A stretch of 64,000 nt of DNA, taken from positions 868,001-932,000 of the forward strand of contig OZ244707.1 of assembly GCA_965218875.1 (NCBI GenBank), read 5' to 3'. The notes beneath the pieces are model-generated. The model did not search any database and was not told the origin of the DNA. It worked only from the letters and a program-made list of their open reading frames with translations. The translations under genes were made by a program, and so were the position numbers. Positions 1-6,893 of this stretch are shown in pieces. The first letter of the stretch is position 1. Every line of letters starts with the position of its first letter. The stretch is from CBDCMJ01 sp965218875 (GTDB lineage: Bacteria; Chloroflexota; Dehalococcoidia; Lucifugimonadales; UBA3495).

Positions 1-98
1 CGCGGGCGCCGTCCCTTCAAAGCCTTCGACGCCGTCCGTCATGTCAGTACGGCGCACAAGCCGGGCCGCACGCCGCGAGGAACAACGATAAGTTCACG

Positions 99-866
99 TC
101 ACCACTCCCAATGGTACACCCTGCTTAGGCCGAGCAGTCCGCCGGCCCGTTGCAGGGCGTCCAGGTTGGGTTCCCGCACGTTTAGCCGGCGCTCCAGGGT
201 CTTGCCCCGGTGAGAATCAAGATACGGGCAGACCTTCAGGAATCCCTCGAGGGTAAACTTGTCTCCGCCCAATAGCACGTAGTCCAGCTGCCCTTCGAAG
301 TCGCCAAACCGGCTCTGCACCGCCTCGCACGCTTTGAGGTAGAGGCGGTGCGCCTGCCCTTCCCTGACCCGCTCGAAGCGTTTCTGGGAGGTGCCCCCGG
401 CGCGGTGGCGGCCCTTTACGTACCGGGTGTCCGTCTTTGACGCCAGCAGCCTCTCCCCCCGGTACACCCCCACTGCATACCTGCCCAACCGGAGCAAGAC
501 CACGCCTATGGTGTACTCGGTCGCCAACAACTTCAACAGCGGAGCCACGTTCCAGCCGGGCGTCATGCCGCTCTCCGGCACCGGGAAGGGAGGCAGGATG
601 ACCAGGCCTCGACTTTCCACCCTCAACGCCACCAGGCCGGTGTCGGACCTCAGGATAGCCCTATCCAGCCGGGCCAGGCGCTCCTCCCAGGCGCGGCCCT
701 CTGCGCCCCACTGGGCCGGGACCTGCGGGCCGCCGCCGGGACTAAGGTAGACGGAGGATGCGGCCTGGGCCGGCGAGGGGGCGCAGCCTGCCAGCAGCCG
801 CTCCACGCCGGACTTGCCCAGAAGCTGTCCGGGCTGGACCGAGGGCCAAGGAGATTGCTCGCTCAT
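99..866 (-). CDS. VLRF1-type (Vms1/Ankzf1-like, eRF1-fold) peptidyl-tRNA release factor homologue
   Basis: This 255-residue protein resembles the bacterial branch of the Vms1/Ankzf1 family, whose eRF1-like VLRF1 domain releases nascent chains from peptidyl-tRNA on stalled ribosomes. The diagnostic part is residues 150-171, a basic loop followed by GGTSQKRF and ending in REGQ. The glutamine at about residue 161 sits where the family places its catalytic Gln. A strand/helix stretch at 118-146 (IGVVLLRLGRYAVGVYRGE) and a C-terminal LDYVLLGG segment fit the same fold. No zinc finger, ankyrin or VIM extension is present, as expected for bacterial members. The ATG start at 866 gives a compact protein. 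It is transcribed on the minus strand. Family assignment is from motif recognition; activity is inferred. Confidence 0.72.
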   Translation of the reverse strand: MSEQSPWPSVQPGQLLGKSGVERLLAGCAPSPAQAASSVYLSPGGGPQVPAQWGAEGRAWEERLARLDRAILRSDTGLVALRVESRGLVILPPFPVPESGMTPGWNVAPLLKLLATEYTIGVVLLRLGRYAVGVYRGERLLASKTDTRYVKGRHRAGGTSQKRFERVREGQAHRLYLKACEAVQSRFGDFEGQLDYVLLGGDKFTLEGFLKVCPYLDSHRGKTLERRLNVREPNLDALQRAGGLLGLSRVYHWEW

Positions 867-974
867 ACGGTGGGCTTAGCCGGGATTTTACCACAGCGGC
901 CATGCTCGCCTCGGCGGCACCCGCAAACGGCAAGGCTCGGGGGTGGAGACAGAGCAATCGGGTCTTAAGATAAT

Positions 975-1028
975 GTCATTCCGAGCGATGCCGAAGGACG
1001 TTAGATGCTTCGGCAGGCCCCGCATGAC
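975..1028. repeat. degenerate copy of the dispersed GTCATTCCGAG repeat (family B)
   Basis: A GTCATTCCGAGCGATGCCGAAGG arm is followed 30 bp later by a CTTCGGCAGG...GCATGAC arm, giving the inverted layout seen in other copies in the window (for example 3772-3890). It lies between the 3' end of the small minus-strand gene at 1058 and the VLRF1 gene. It is more diverged than the others. Confidence 0.4.
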
Positions 1029-1057
1029 GTGGTGGAGAAGCGCTTCAAGCGCCATGA

Positions 1058-1423
1058 TCATCCGATGACCTTGGCGATGGCCCTGGGCCACACTTGGGGT
1101 GTTGGATAGTAAGTGACGCCCGGGTGATACTCGGCCCAGGGGAGGAGGGCGCGAAGGAGGAGCTCCGGGCCGGGCTCCTGGCGGAGAGAGGCGCAGCGTT
1201 CAAGGTAACGGGCGGCCGCGGCGAAGGTGGGGAGATGGAAACCCGCCGCGGCGACCCGGCGGACGAAGGCTTGGGGGGAGGGTGTGGGCTGTCTATCCGC
1301 CTGGGCGACAGCCCATTGGGTGCAGAGGTCGTCGGCCTCGCGTTGGACCATGACCTGGGCGTAGGGCAGGGCCATTCTACGGCGAAGGGAGCGGACGCGG
1401 GCCCGCAATGAGCTAAGGTTCAT
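1058..1423 (-). CDS. small basic helical protein of unknown function, partner of the HTH cassette gene
   Basis: I do not recognise a named family for this 121-residue protein. It starts with MNLSSLRARVRSLRRRM, an amphipathic basic helix, and the rest is mostly helical with many Ala, Arg and Pro residues. The start at 1423 was chosen because GGAGAA lies about 8 nt upstream; the open frame extends further upstream but without a site. It lies 80 bp downstream of the minus-strand helix-turn-helix gene at 1504-1923, in the same orientation, so the two probably form one cassette. The second relic of that cassette near 39.3 kb has lost this gene. Confidence 0.5.
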   Translation of the reverse strand: MNLSSLRARVRSLRRRMALPYAQVMVQREADDLCTQWAVAQADRQPTPSPQAFVRRVAAAGFHLPTFAAAARYLERCASLRQEPGPELLLRALLPWAEYHPGVTYYPTPQVWPRAIAKVIG

Positions 1424-1503
1424 AGGGACTTCTCCGTTGGATTGCTTTGGGTGGTTGGAGAGCCGCACCACGAGCGGGGATGGGGCCCCGCAGGGAGCTG
1501 AGG

Positions 1504-1923
1504 CTACCTGGATTTCCGCTGGGCGGTCCAAAGGGGCAGGGCGGCCTCCAAGGCCTGGACCTGGTCATGCAAGTCCCGGATTTCGCCAAACTTGGTGGAG
1601 TAGTTGAGGATGGCACGGATGGCGCGGAGGCGGATTTCCGGGTTCGGATTCTCCAGGAGGTCGCCGAGGCAAACGACGGCATGAAAGGTGAGGGTCTGGA
1701 GGCGGTTTTTCGCGCGGCGGTGCCGCCTAGGCGGTAGGGGCGAAAGATTTTTCGCCCCTACGCGTGAACCTTCTGTCCCGAGGTAGGTGCATCCGCTGCG
1801 GCGGCCCACCTTGGAGAGGCGGGCGGCCTGGGCGATGGATGGGGCGGCGGCGAGTATGGGGAGGGCCGATTGCCGGCGTGGGGAGAGGCCGGGGTTTTTT
1901 ATTTCAGGGCTATTGTGAGCCAT
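1504..1923 (-). CDS. helix-turn-helix (small-terminase-like) protein, HTH interrupted by a repeat insertion
   Basis: Residues 1-42 resemble the N-terminus of phage small-terminase-like (phBC6A51-type) HTH proteins, ending in PSIAQAARLSKVGRR just where the recognition helix should follow. Residues from about 43 to 74 are instead the translation of repeat family A (VGAKNLSPLPPRR), and then an authentic-looking tail resumes with DLLENPNPEIRLRAIRAI and a closing coiled-coil helix. The reading frame survived, but the HTH core is lost, so the product is probably non-functional for DNA binding. The ATG at 1923 has the same start context as the relic at 39344. A functional role is not supported. Confidence 0.5.
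   Translation of the reverse strand: MAHNSPEIKNPGLSPRRQSALPILAAAPSIAQAARLSKVGRRSGCTYLGTEGSRVGAKNLSPLPPRRHRRAKNRLQTLTFHAVVCLGDLLENPNPEIRLRAIRAILNYSTKFGEIRDLHDQVQALEAALPLWTAQRKSR
1706..1802. repeat. repeat family A copy 1 (palindrome-containing), inserted in the HTH gene
   Basis: The core GTAGGGGCGAAA-N-TTTCGCCCCTAC forms a near-perfect hairpin. On its right, GTGAACCTTCTG, a GAGGTAGGTGC-like stretch and TCCGCTGCGGC are shared with copy 2 at 2290-2384, giving roughly 90 bp of alignable sequence. It lies inside the HTH gene, which shows that this element inserts. The hairpin lacks a following T-run, so it is not a convincing terminator. Confidence 0.75.
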
Positions 1924-2057
1924 TTCGAGCCATGGGCCTCAGTGGCGGTTCATAGATTTGGCAGGGCGCTATTGGCTGCCTATCAACAGGGTAGGGAGTG
2001 GGCACCGGAAGTGGCAAGGGGGAAGTGTCGGGAGTTTCGGAGGAAGGAGTAGGCCGC
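1924..2057 (-). other. conserved leader of the HTH cassette
   Basis: Read on the minus strand, this untranslated stretch matches the sequence just upstream of the relic at 39344. Shared blocks include CGACACTTCCCCCTTGCC, GGTGCCCACTCCCTAC and a GGCAGC...TAGCGCC...TGCCA.ATCTAT.AACCGC string, in the same order and spacing. Both copies end directly at the ATGGCTCACAA start. This is too long and too similar to be chance, so leader and gene spread as one unit. It probably carries the promoter or an element end; which of these is not visible. Confidence 0.6.
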
Positions 2058-2180
2058 CGGGGTCCAGGCTCACGCTGCTATAACCGGAATCACCACAGCC
2101 TTGCGGAGGCCATATAAGGGCGATGACAATGGGGCAGTGCCCAGCGGCACATCAGCAGCGGCCGGTGCTTCCAGCCATGC

Positions 2181-2283
2181 ATTTTAGATTCCTCGTCGCT
2201 ACGCTCCAGCGGAATAACAGGTTGGGGCGCTCCGGCAGAATGACAGATTGGGGCGCCCGGTGGGAATAACAGGTTGGGGCGCC
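2181..2283. repeat. family B repeat with three near-identical 20-bp tandem units
   Basis: TTTTAGATTCCTCGTCGCTACGC leads into three units of the form GGAATAACAGGTTGGGGCGC at about 2211, 2237 and 2263 (period about 26 bp). A closely matching arrangement lies at 6600-6700, starting with the same ATGC.TTTTAGATTCCTCG string. The 633 bp between 1924 and 2556 hold only the cassette leader, this repeat and repeat A copy 2; no gene is seen there. Confidence 0.7.
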
Positions 2284-2289
2284 CGCCAG

Positions 2290-2384
2290 ATTTTCGCACG
2301 ATGGCGCCGCCTAGCGGTAGGGGCGAAAAATTTTCGCCCCTACGGGTGAACCTTCTGCCCGGAGGCAGGTGCGTCCGCTGCGGC
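2290..2384. repeat. repeat family A copy 2
   Basis: The palindrome GTAGGGGCGAAAAATTTTCGCCCCTAC at 2318-2344 and its right-hand flank match the copy at 1706-1802 with few differences. The left flanks (TTTTCGC.CG...GCCGCCTAG) also align, so the repeated unit is about 95 bp, not only the hairpin. Confidence 0.75.
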
Positions 2385-2556
2385 TACGGCGCGGACTACC
2401 GGCTCAGCGCCGCCCACAAACGGCAAGGCCCCGGTGGGCGGCGACGCGGCGTTTGCCCGCGTGGGGTGATTTTGCTACACTAGGCCGCAGGCCCGACTTG
2501 CCCACGCGGCCCCGCGGGGGCGGGCCGGCCCGACGAACCCGTGAAAAGGAGTTGCC

Positions 2557-3177
2557 GTGATTTACGAAGTCCGCACCTACAATTTGAAGCCCGGCCAAGT
2601 GCCCGTGTTCGAAGAAAACTTCGGCAAGGCCCTGCCCGCCCGGGAAAAGTACTCCAAGCTGGGCGCCCTGTGGCATACCGAGTTCGGCCCGCTCAACCAG
2701 GTAATCCACGTCTGGCCCTACGAGAGCTTGGACGAACGCCAACGCGTCCGCGCCGAGGCCAGCAAGGACCCCGATTGGCCCCCCAAGAACGACCCGGACA
2801 TGTACATCACAATGGAGTCCGAGATCTTCACGCCCGCTCCTTTCATGCGCCCCATGGGAGGCGACCAGGAGCTGGGCAACGTATACGAGATGAGGACCTA
2901 CGTCTACAAAGTTGGGACTATGCCCGAGGTGTTGAGCATCTGGGAGGCTGCCGTGCCCTATCGCGAGGAATACTCGCCTCTGGCGGCGGCCATGTACAGC
3001 GAGTTCGGCGGTCTCAACCACTGGATCCACATCTGGCCCTACAAGGACCTGAACCATCGGGCCGAGGTCCGCGCCGCGGCCACCGCCAGCCCCCATTGGC
3101 CGCCGCCCACCAGGCAGTTCCTCCTTCAACAGGAGAGCAAGATTCTGGTGCCCGCCGCCTGCTCCCCCATGCACTGA
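2557..3177 (+). CDS. NIPSNAP family protein with two tandem domains
   Basis: The 206-residue product contains two ferredoxin-like NIPSNAP repeats. The first begins MIYEVRTYNLKPGQVPVFEE and the second, near residue 110, begins YEMRTYVYKVGTMPEVL. Each has a late HxWPY segment (IHVWPYESL and IHIWPYKDL). The family has no settled biochemical role; bacterial members commonly sit in degradation gene neighbourhoods. The GTG start at 2557 is preceded by AAAAGGAG at 5 nt, a strong ribosome-binding site. It is cytoplasmic by sequence, with no signal peptide or membrane segment. The SnoaL-like gene follows 59 bp downstream and may be cotranscribed. Confidence 0.85.
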   Translation: MIYEVRTYNLKPGQVPVFEENFGKALPAREKYSKLGALWHTEFGPLNQVIHVWPYESLDERQRVRAEASKDPDWPPKNDPDMYITMESEIFTPAPFMRPMGGDQELGNVYEMRTYVYKVGTMPEVLSIWEAAVPYREEYSPLAAAMYSEFGGLNHWIHIWPYKDLNHRAEVRAAATASPHWPPPTRQFLLQQESKILVPAACSPMH

Positions 3178-3236
3178 GCCGCCGGCTGGGGCTCCAAGCT
3201 GCCGGAATGCCGGTCCCGGCGCTCATCAGGGGGGAA

Positions 3237-3632
3237 ATGCCTTCCGACCAGGAGGACATCGAAGCCGTCAAGGCGGCCAACCAACGGTTCTACGACGCTT
3301 TTGGGGCCCTGGACATGGGGTTGATGGAAGCCGCGTGGGAGACTTCTCCCCGGGCGTTTTGCGTCCACCCCGGCTGGGCCCCCCTGGTGGGCTGGGAATC
3401 GGTCCGGGAGAGCTGGCAGCGCATCTTCGACAACACCACCCTCATGCACTTCAACCTTCGCTACGTCAACGTGGCGGTGGAGGGGGACTGCGGTTGGGTC
3501 ACCTGCGTGGAGAACATCACCACCGTGTTGCAGGGTCAGGCCAGCAACTTTGCCGCATTGGCGACTAACATCTTCGTGCGCACGCCTCAGGGCTGGCGCA
3601 TGACCGCGCATCACGCCTCCCCCGTGGCGTGA
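3237..3632 (+). CDS. SnoaL-like / NTF2-superfamily protein
   Basis: This 131-residue protein has the NTF2-like cone-fold pattern of the SnoaL_3 group: an N-terminal helix (EAVKAANQRFYDAFGALD), the HPGWAPLVGWESVRESW segment, and a final strand ending in GWRMTAHHAS. Members include isomerases, dehydratases and non-catalytic small-ligand binders, so no substrate can be named. I chose the ATG at 3237 because AGGGGGG sits just upstream and the protein then has the usual family length. An in-frame ATG at 3207 is possible. It follows the NIPSNAP gene in the same direction. Confidence 0.78.
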   Translation: MPSDQEDIEAVKAANQRFYDAFGALDMGLMEAAWETSPRAFCVHPGWAPLVGWESVRESWQRIFDNTTLMHFNLRYVNVAVEGDCGWVTCVENITTVLQGQASNFAALATNIFVRTPQGWRMTAHHASPVA

Positions 3633-3771
3633 CCCTGCCCGGCCCCCGCTGTTCCGTTCTCCCTCCGTGAAATGCACCCTCCCGCATGGGGGGCCTGGGC
3701 CTTTGGATCATCCCGTCACACCGAACTCGCTCACCTACGGGACCATAGTGATTCGGAAGGGCCCCGCGCAC

Positions 3772-3890
3772 GTCATTCCGACAGAGCGGAGCGACGAGGA
3801 ATCCAAACTTCCTGGCCCCGTGCCCGGCTGGCGGACAATGAAACGCCTACCAAGTAGGGCCTTAGATTCCTCGGCTGGGCTCGGAATGAC
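3772..3890. repeat. family B repeat, inverted pair
   Basis: GTCATTCCGACAGAGCGGAGCGACGAGGAATCC at the left is mirrored by TTAGATTCCTCGG...CTCGGAATGAC at the right, so the element has two inverted arms around a short spacer. The rest of the 472-bp gap 3633-4104 holds no gene. A TATACAAT string at 3994-4001 could be a -10 box for the downstream gene, but no -35 is clear. Confidence 0.7.
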
Positions 3891-4104
3891 AAGGGCAGAC
3901 CTCATTAACGAGACGCCGTTGGCTACCATCCCGACAATATATCGAATGGCTCTGCATCGGGGCCGCCCCTGACGTCTCTACCCGGCAAGACCGTATACAA
4001 TATTTACCATAGGCGTTGCCCTTACGCCGCCGGGCCGGGACCAGCCGCCCCAGATCCCGAAGCTGGGACGTTGACCGAAACCGACTCCGGGAAGGACGTC
4101 GCAG

Positions 4105-5355
4105 ATGACCTCAGACCCTCAGACCCTCAGCAAGACGGAAAGGAACCTCTGGAGCGCCATCGTTGCCGAGGCTCTGGCCTACCTCAAATATAACGCCTAC
4201 GCCCACAAGGCCTTGGAGGAGGGCCATCCGGAAGTAGCGCAGGTGTTTCAGGAGGTGGCCGGGGCCGAGACCATCCACGGCTTGAATCACCTCCGCGTAT
4301 CCGGTGAGGTGGGGACCACCCTGGAAAACCTGCGAACGGTGACCGCCGGGGAAGCCAAGGAACTGACGACCATTTATCCCAGAATGATCCGGGAAGCCCT
4401 CGACGAAGGCCGGGGGGAGGCCGCCAGGTCCTTTTCTCTGGCCATGGAACGGGAGCGCCACCACCTGCGGGCCTTCGCCGAGGCGCTGGCATCCCTGCAA
4501 ACCTTCGAGGCGGACAACCCCCTAAGCTTCCCCACCGCTCCCTCGTTGGCGGCGGTTCCGGGCGCCATCGGACCCGCGGCAGGGCACTCCCCGGACGGGT
4601 CCGAAACCGTCTACCTGGGCGGCGACAACCTGGACACCTACGTAAGCGCCGCCATGGAAATAGACCGGGAACGTTGGAGGGTGGCCTCTCTGGGCCGGCT
4701 GCGAGAGGTGGTGTTCGGCGCCCAGGACGGCATCTTGAGCACCCTGGCGCTGGTCACCTCGGTGGCGGTGGCGGTGGACCAGACCTCCACGGTGTTGGTG
4801 GCCGGGTTGGCCGGAGCTCTGGCCGGCATGATCTCCATGGCCACCGGAGCTTTCCTCGGCTCCAAGGCCGAGCAGGACGTGCGTCAGGCCGAAATCGCCC
4901 GCGAGGCGGCGGAGATCGAAGCCAAGCCGGCGGAGGAGTTGGCGGAGTTGATCGTCATCTTCCAGCGGGAGGGCCGCAGCTACGAGGAGGCCCGTCACCT
5001 CGCCGACGAGATCAGCCAGGACAAGGACCTGTGGCTCCGCACCCTGGTGGAGAAGGAACTGGGCATCAGCCCCGACGACACCGCGAACCCCACCAAGGAC
5101 GCCCTGGTCATGGGCGGCTCCTTCGTCCTGGCCGCCTTCGTGCCCATCGTTCCTCACATGGTGCTGAGCGGCTGGACGGCCATCGGGGTGTCGGTGGCGG
5201 CAGCGCTGACGGGGTTGTTCGTGCTGGGAGTGGGCAAGGGGCGCCTGGTCCGCAAGTCGGCGGTGCTTCAGGGCCTGGAGATACTGGGCATTGGCGCCGT
5301 TTCCGCCGCGATTGGCTACGGGCTGGGAGACGGGATACCGCGCCTGATTTCCTAG
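4105..5355 (+). CDS. erythrin-vacuolar iron transport fusion (MbfA-type membrane-bound ferritin)
   Basis: Residues 12-130 form a ferritin-like four-helix domain with probable di-iron ligands in AEALAYLKYN (Glu22), AETIHGLNH (Glu55, His58) and MERERHH (Glu115, His119). Residues 195-416 form a VIT1/CCC1-type transporter with the signature FGAQDGILST and about five hydrophobic segments. A charged helical stretch at 270-320 fits the cytosolic metal-binding insertion of the family. Characterised alphaproteobacterial MbfA exports iron and protects against iron and peroxide stress, so the same role at the cytoplasmic membrane is likely. The length (416 residues) is slightly above the usual size. It stands alone between repeats. 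Confidence 0.87.
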   Translation: MTSDPQTLSKTERNLWSAIVAEALAYLKYNAYAHKALEEGHPEVAQVFQEVAGAETIHGLNHLRVSGEVGTTLENLRTVTAGEAKELTTIYPRMIREALDEGRGEAARSFSLAMERERHHLRAFAEALASLQTFEADNPLSFPTAPSLAAVPGAIGPAAGHSPDGSETVYLGGDNLDTYVSAAMEIDRERWRVASLGRLREVVFGAQDGILSTLALVTSVAVAVDQTSTVLVAGLAGALAGMISMATGAFLGSKAEQDVRQAEIAREAAEIEAKPAEELAELIVIFQREGRSYEEARHLADEISQDKDLWLRTLVEKELGISPDDTANPTKDALVMGGSFVLAAFVPIVPHMVLSGWTAIGVSVAAALTGLFVLGVGKGRLVRKSAVLQGLEILGIGAVSAAIGYGLGDGIPRLIS

Positions 5356-5371
5356 GCTGCGCCCGTGGGGG

Positions 5372-5514
5372 CAACTGTTCAGAGTCGAGGGGGCGGCCCT
5401 TCGACAGGCTCAGGACAGGCCCTTCGACTGCGCTTCGTTCCGCCTGCGGCTGCACTTCGCTTCGCTCAGGACGAACGGTTGCGTGCCAGTGGGCTCACCG
5501 ATTCTGAACAATTG
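5372..5514. mobile_element. family C miniature element copy 1 with terminal inverted repeats
   Basis: The ends CAACTGTTCAGAGTCG (5372-5387) and CGATTCTGAACAATTG (5499-5514) are inverted repeats matching at 14 of 16 positions. The interior is the CCCTTCGACTGCGCTTCG...CTTCGCTTCGCTCAGGACGAACGG repeat, which also occurs at 16188-16295 between related ends. It encodes no protein. Inverted ends around a conserved non-coding core suggest a MITE-like element; no clear target duplication was seen. Confidence 0.6.
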
Positions 5515-5616
5515 CGGGCGGGGCCCCGGCTTGACCGCGCGTTCATGCCGCCCGTCCGGTGAAAACTTGGCGCTTGCCTGCTCAGCTGTATTCAACAGGG
5601 GCCATGATGCCGCGGG

Positions 5617-6528
5617 TTACAACACCCGGCCCAGCCAGGCCTGGACGGCAGCAACGAAGTCGGCCGGGTTGTCTCCCTGGACCAGGTGTCCGGCCCCGGC
5701 TATGGTCACCGTCTCGCAGTCGGCGATGGCCTCCTTCATCTTCCCCATGGTTTCCTCGGTGAACAGGTCGCTTCGGTCTCCCCGCACCACCAACGTGGGG
5801 CAATCGATCTTGTTGACGCACTCCCACAACCGCTCCGCCGACCAGCCGGAGGCCTGCCGGTTGGGGTCGCGCATAGCCTTGTCGTACTTCCAGCTCCACT
5901 TGCCGTCGGCGCGCTGCCGGATGCTGTACTGCAACGCGCCCATGACCTGCTCCCGGCTGCGGCCGGTGTACTCCTGGACCCGCTCGGCGAATTCCTCGAA
6001 GGAGTCGAGCTCGTCAGGCAGCTGTTGGAAGCTTCGAATTCTATCTACGCCCCGCCGCTGCGCCTCCGGCCCCGTGTCCACTATGACGAGGGCCTTGAGG
6101 ACGCCGGGATGCCGGGAGGCCCAGACGTAGGCGTTACGGCCTCCCATGGAGTGGCCCATCAGGACGAACTCCTTGAGCTGCATCGCCTCCACCAGGGCGT
6201 CGATGTCCTGCTGCTGGGCCTCCAGCGAGTAGTCGCCGCCGCTGTGCCAATCGGTATCGCCGTGGCCCCGTTGGTCCAAGGCAATGAGGCGATATTGTTC
6301 GGACAGGGCCAGGCTTACGAAGTCCCAGCTATGCGCCTGCTGGGAGTTGCCGTGCAGCAACAGCGCGGGAGTGCCGCCGGCGTCGCCCCACTCCAGGTAG
6401 TGGAAGTTCAGCCCGTTGGCTAATATCGTCCTATCGACGGGCCGGTTTTCCCTGGTGAACGGCACACCCAATCGCCGAGCGGCATCGTATAGAGTAAGGC
6501 CCGCTCCTGCTGCGGGGGAAGACGCCAT
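5617..6528 (-). CDS. alpha/beta hydrolase
   Basis: The 303-residue protein has a complete alpha/beta-hydrolase core: the oxyanion motif LLLHGN at about residue 57-61, the DQRGHGDT turn at 85-92, the nucleophile elbow GHSMGG with Ser127, an acid in VVRGDRSDLF (Asp252 or Asp254) and His281 in GAGHLVQGD. A cap region rich in Trp and Arg lies at 165-235. The first 30 residues are extra. Substrate cannot be read from sequence; esterase or carbon-carbon hydrolase activity is possible. It is monocistronic on the minus strand, and the ATG at 6528 follows an AGGAGTAGCGCC stretch. Confidence 0.88.
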   Translation of the reverse strand: MASSPAAGAGLTLYDAARRLGVPFTRENRPVDRTILANGLNFHYLEWGDAGGTPALLLHGNSQQAHSWDFVSLALSEQYRLIALDQRGHGDTDWHSGGDYSLEAQQQDIDALVEAMQLKEFVLMGHSMGGRNAYVWASRHPGVLKALVIVDTGPEAQRRGVDRIRSFQQLPDELDSFEEFAERVQEYTGRSREQVMGALQYSIRQRADGKWSWKYDKAMRDPNRQASGWSAERLWECVNKIDCPTLVVRGDRSDLFTEETMGKMKEAIADCETVTIAGAGHLVQGDNPADFVAAVQAWLGRVL

Positions 6529-6599
6529 GGCGCTACTCCTAGCCGGTTTCGATAGCCAATGATAACCCGCCTGTCAAGAACGACGCAGCCGCAGGGCAG

Positions 6600-6700
6600 G
6601 GTCATTCGAGGCTTGCAGCTATGCGTTTTAGATTCCTCGCCGCTTCGCGGCCGCGGAATGACAGGTGTGGGTGCTCATGAGGAATGACAGGTTGGGGCGT
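6600..6700. repeat. family B repeat with tandem GGAATGACAGG units
   Basis: ATGCGTTTTAGATTCCTCGCCGCTTCGC is followed by two GGAATGACAGGT(T)G units, paralleling the copy at 2181-2283. The left end reads GGGTCATTC, as do the ends of the elements at 12429 and 26582. The 365-bp gap 6529-6893 has no gene; a TATGAT string at 6823 is a weak -10 candidate for the operon downstream. Confidence 0.65.
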
Positions 6701-6893
6701 AGGGCTGCCAGCCCCTGCCTGTCATGCCCGGGATCCTCGCCCATCTATTTTCATAACAATGACCTTATCTTGAGACCGGATTGGCCCGGCGATCTTCCCG
6801 CGCCGGTTGTCCCGAGGCCAGGTATGATAAGCTGAACGGTGGAAGTGCCGGGGATCGGCGCGTCTCAACCGGGATTCGCCTCCAGGGTGGCTA

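Noticed and set aside
1..42. Possible N-terminus of a minus-strand gene (MTDGVEGFEG...) running off the left edge
   Set aside because: Only 14 codons are visible and there is no clear ribosome-binding site.
2..91. Possible C-terminal tail of a plus-strand gene ending at a TAA at 89-91
   Set aside because: Third-position GC content is not raised and 30 codons are too few to judge.
2181..2283. Tandem GGAATAACAGG units as a CRISPR array
   Set aside because: Units are about 26 bp apart with no regular unique spacers of useful length, and no cas genes lie nearby.
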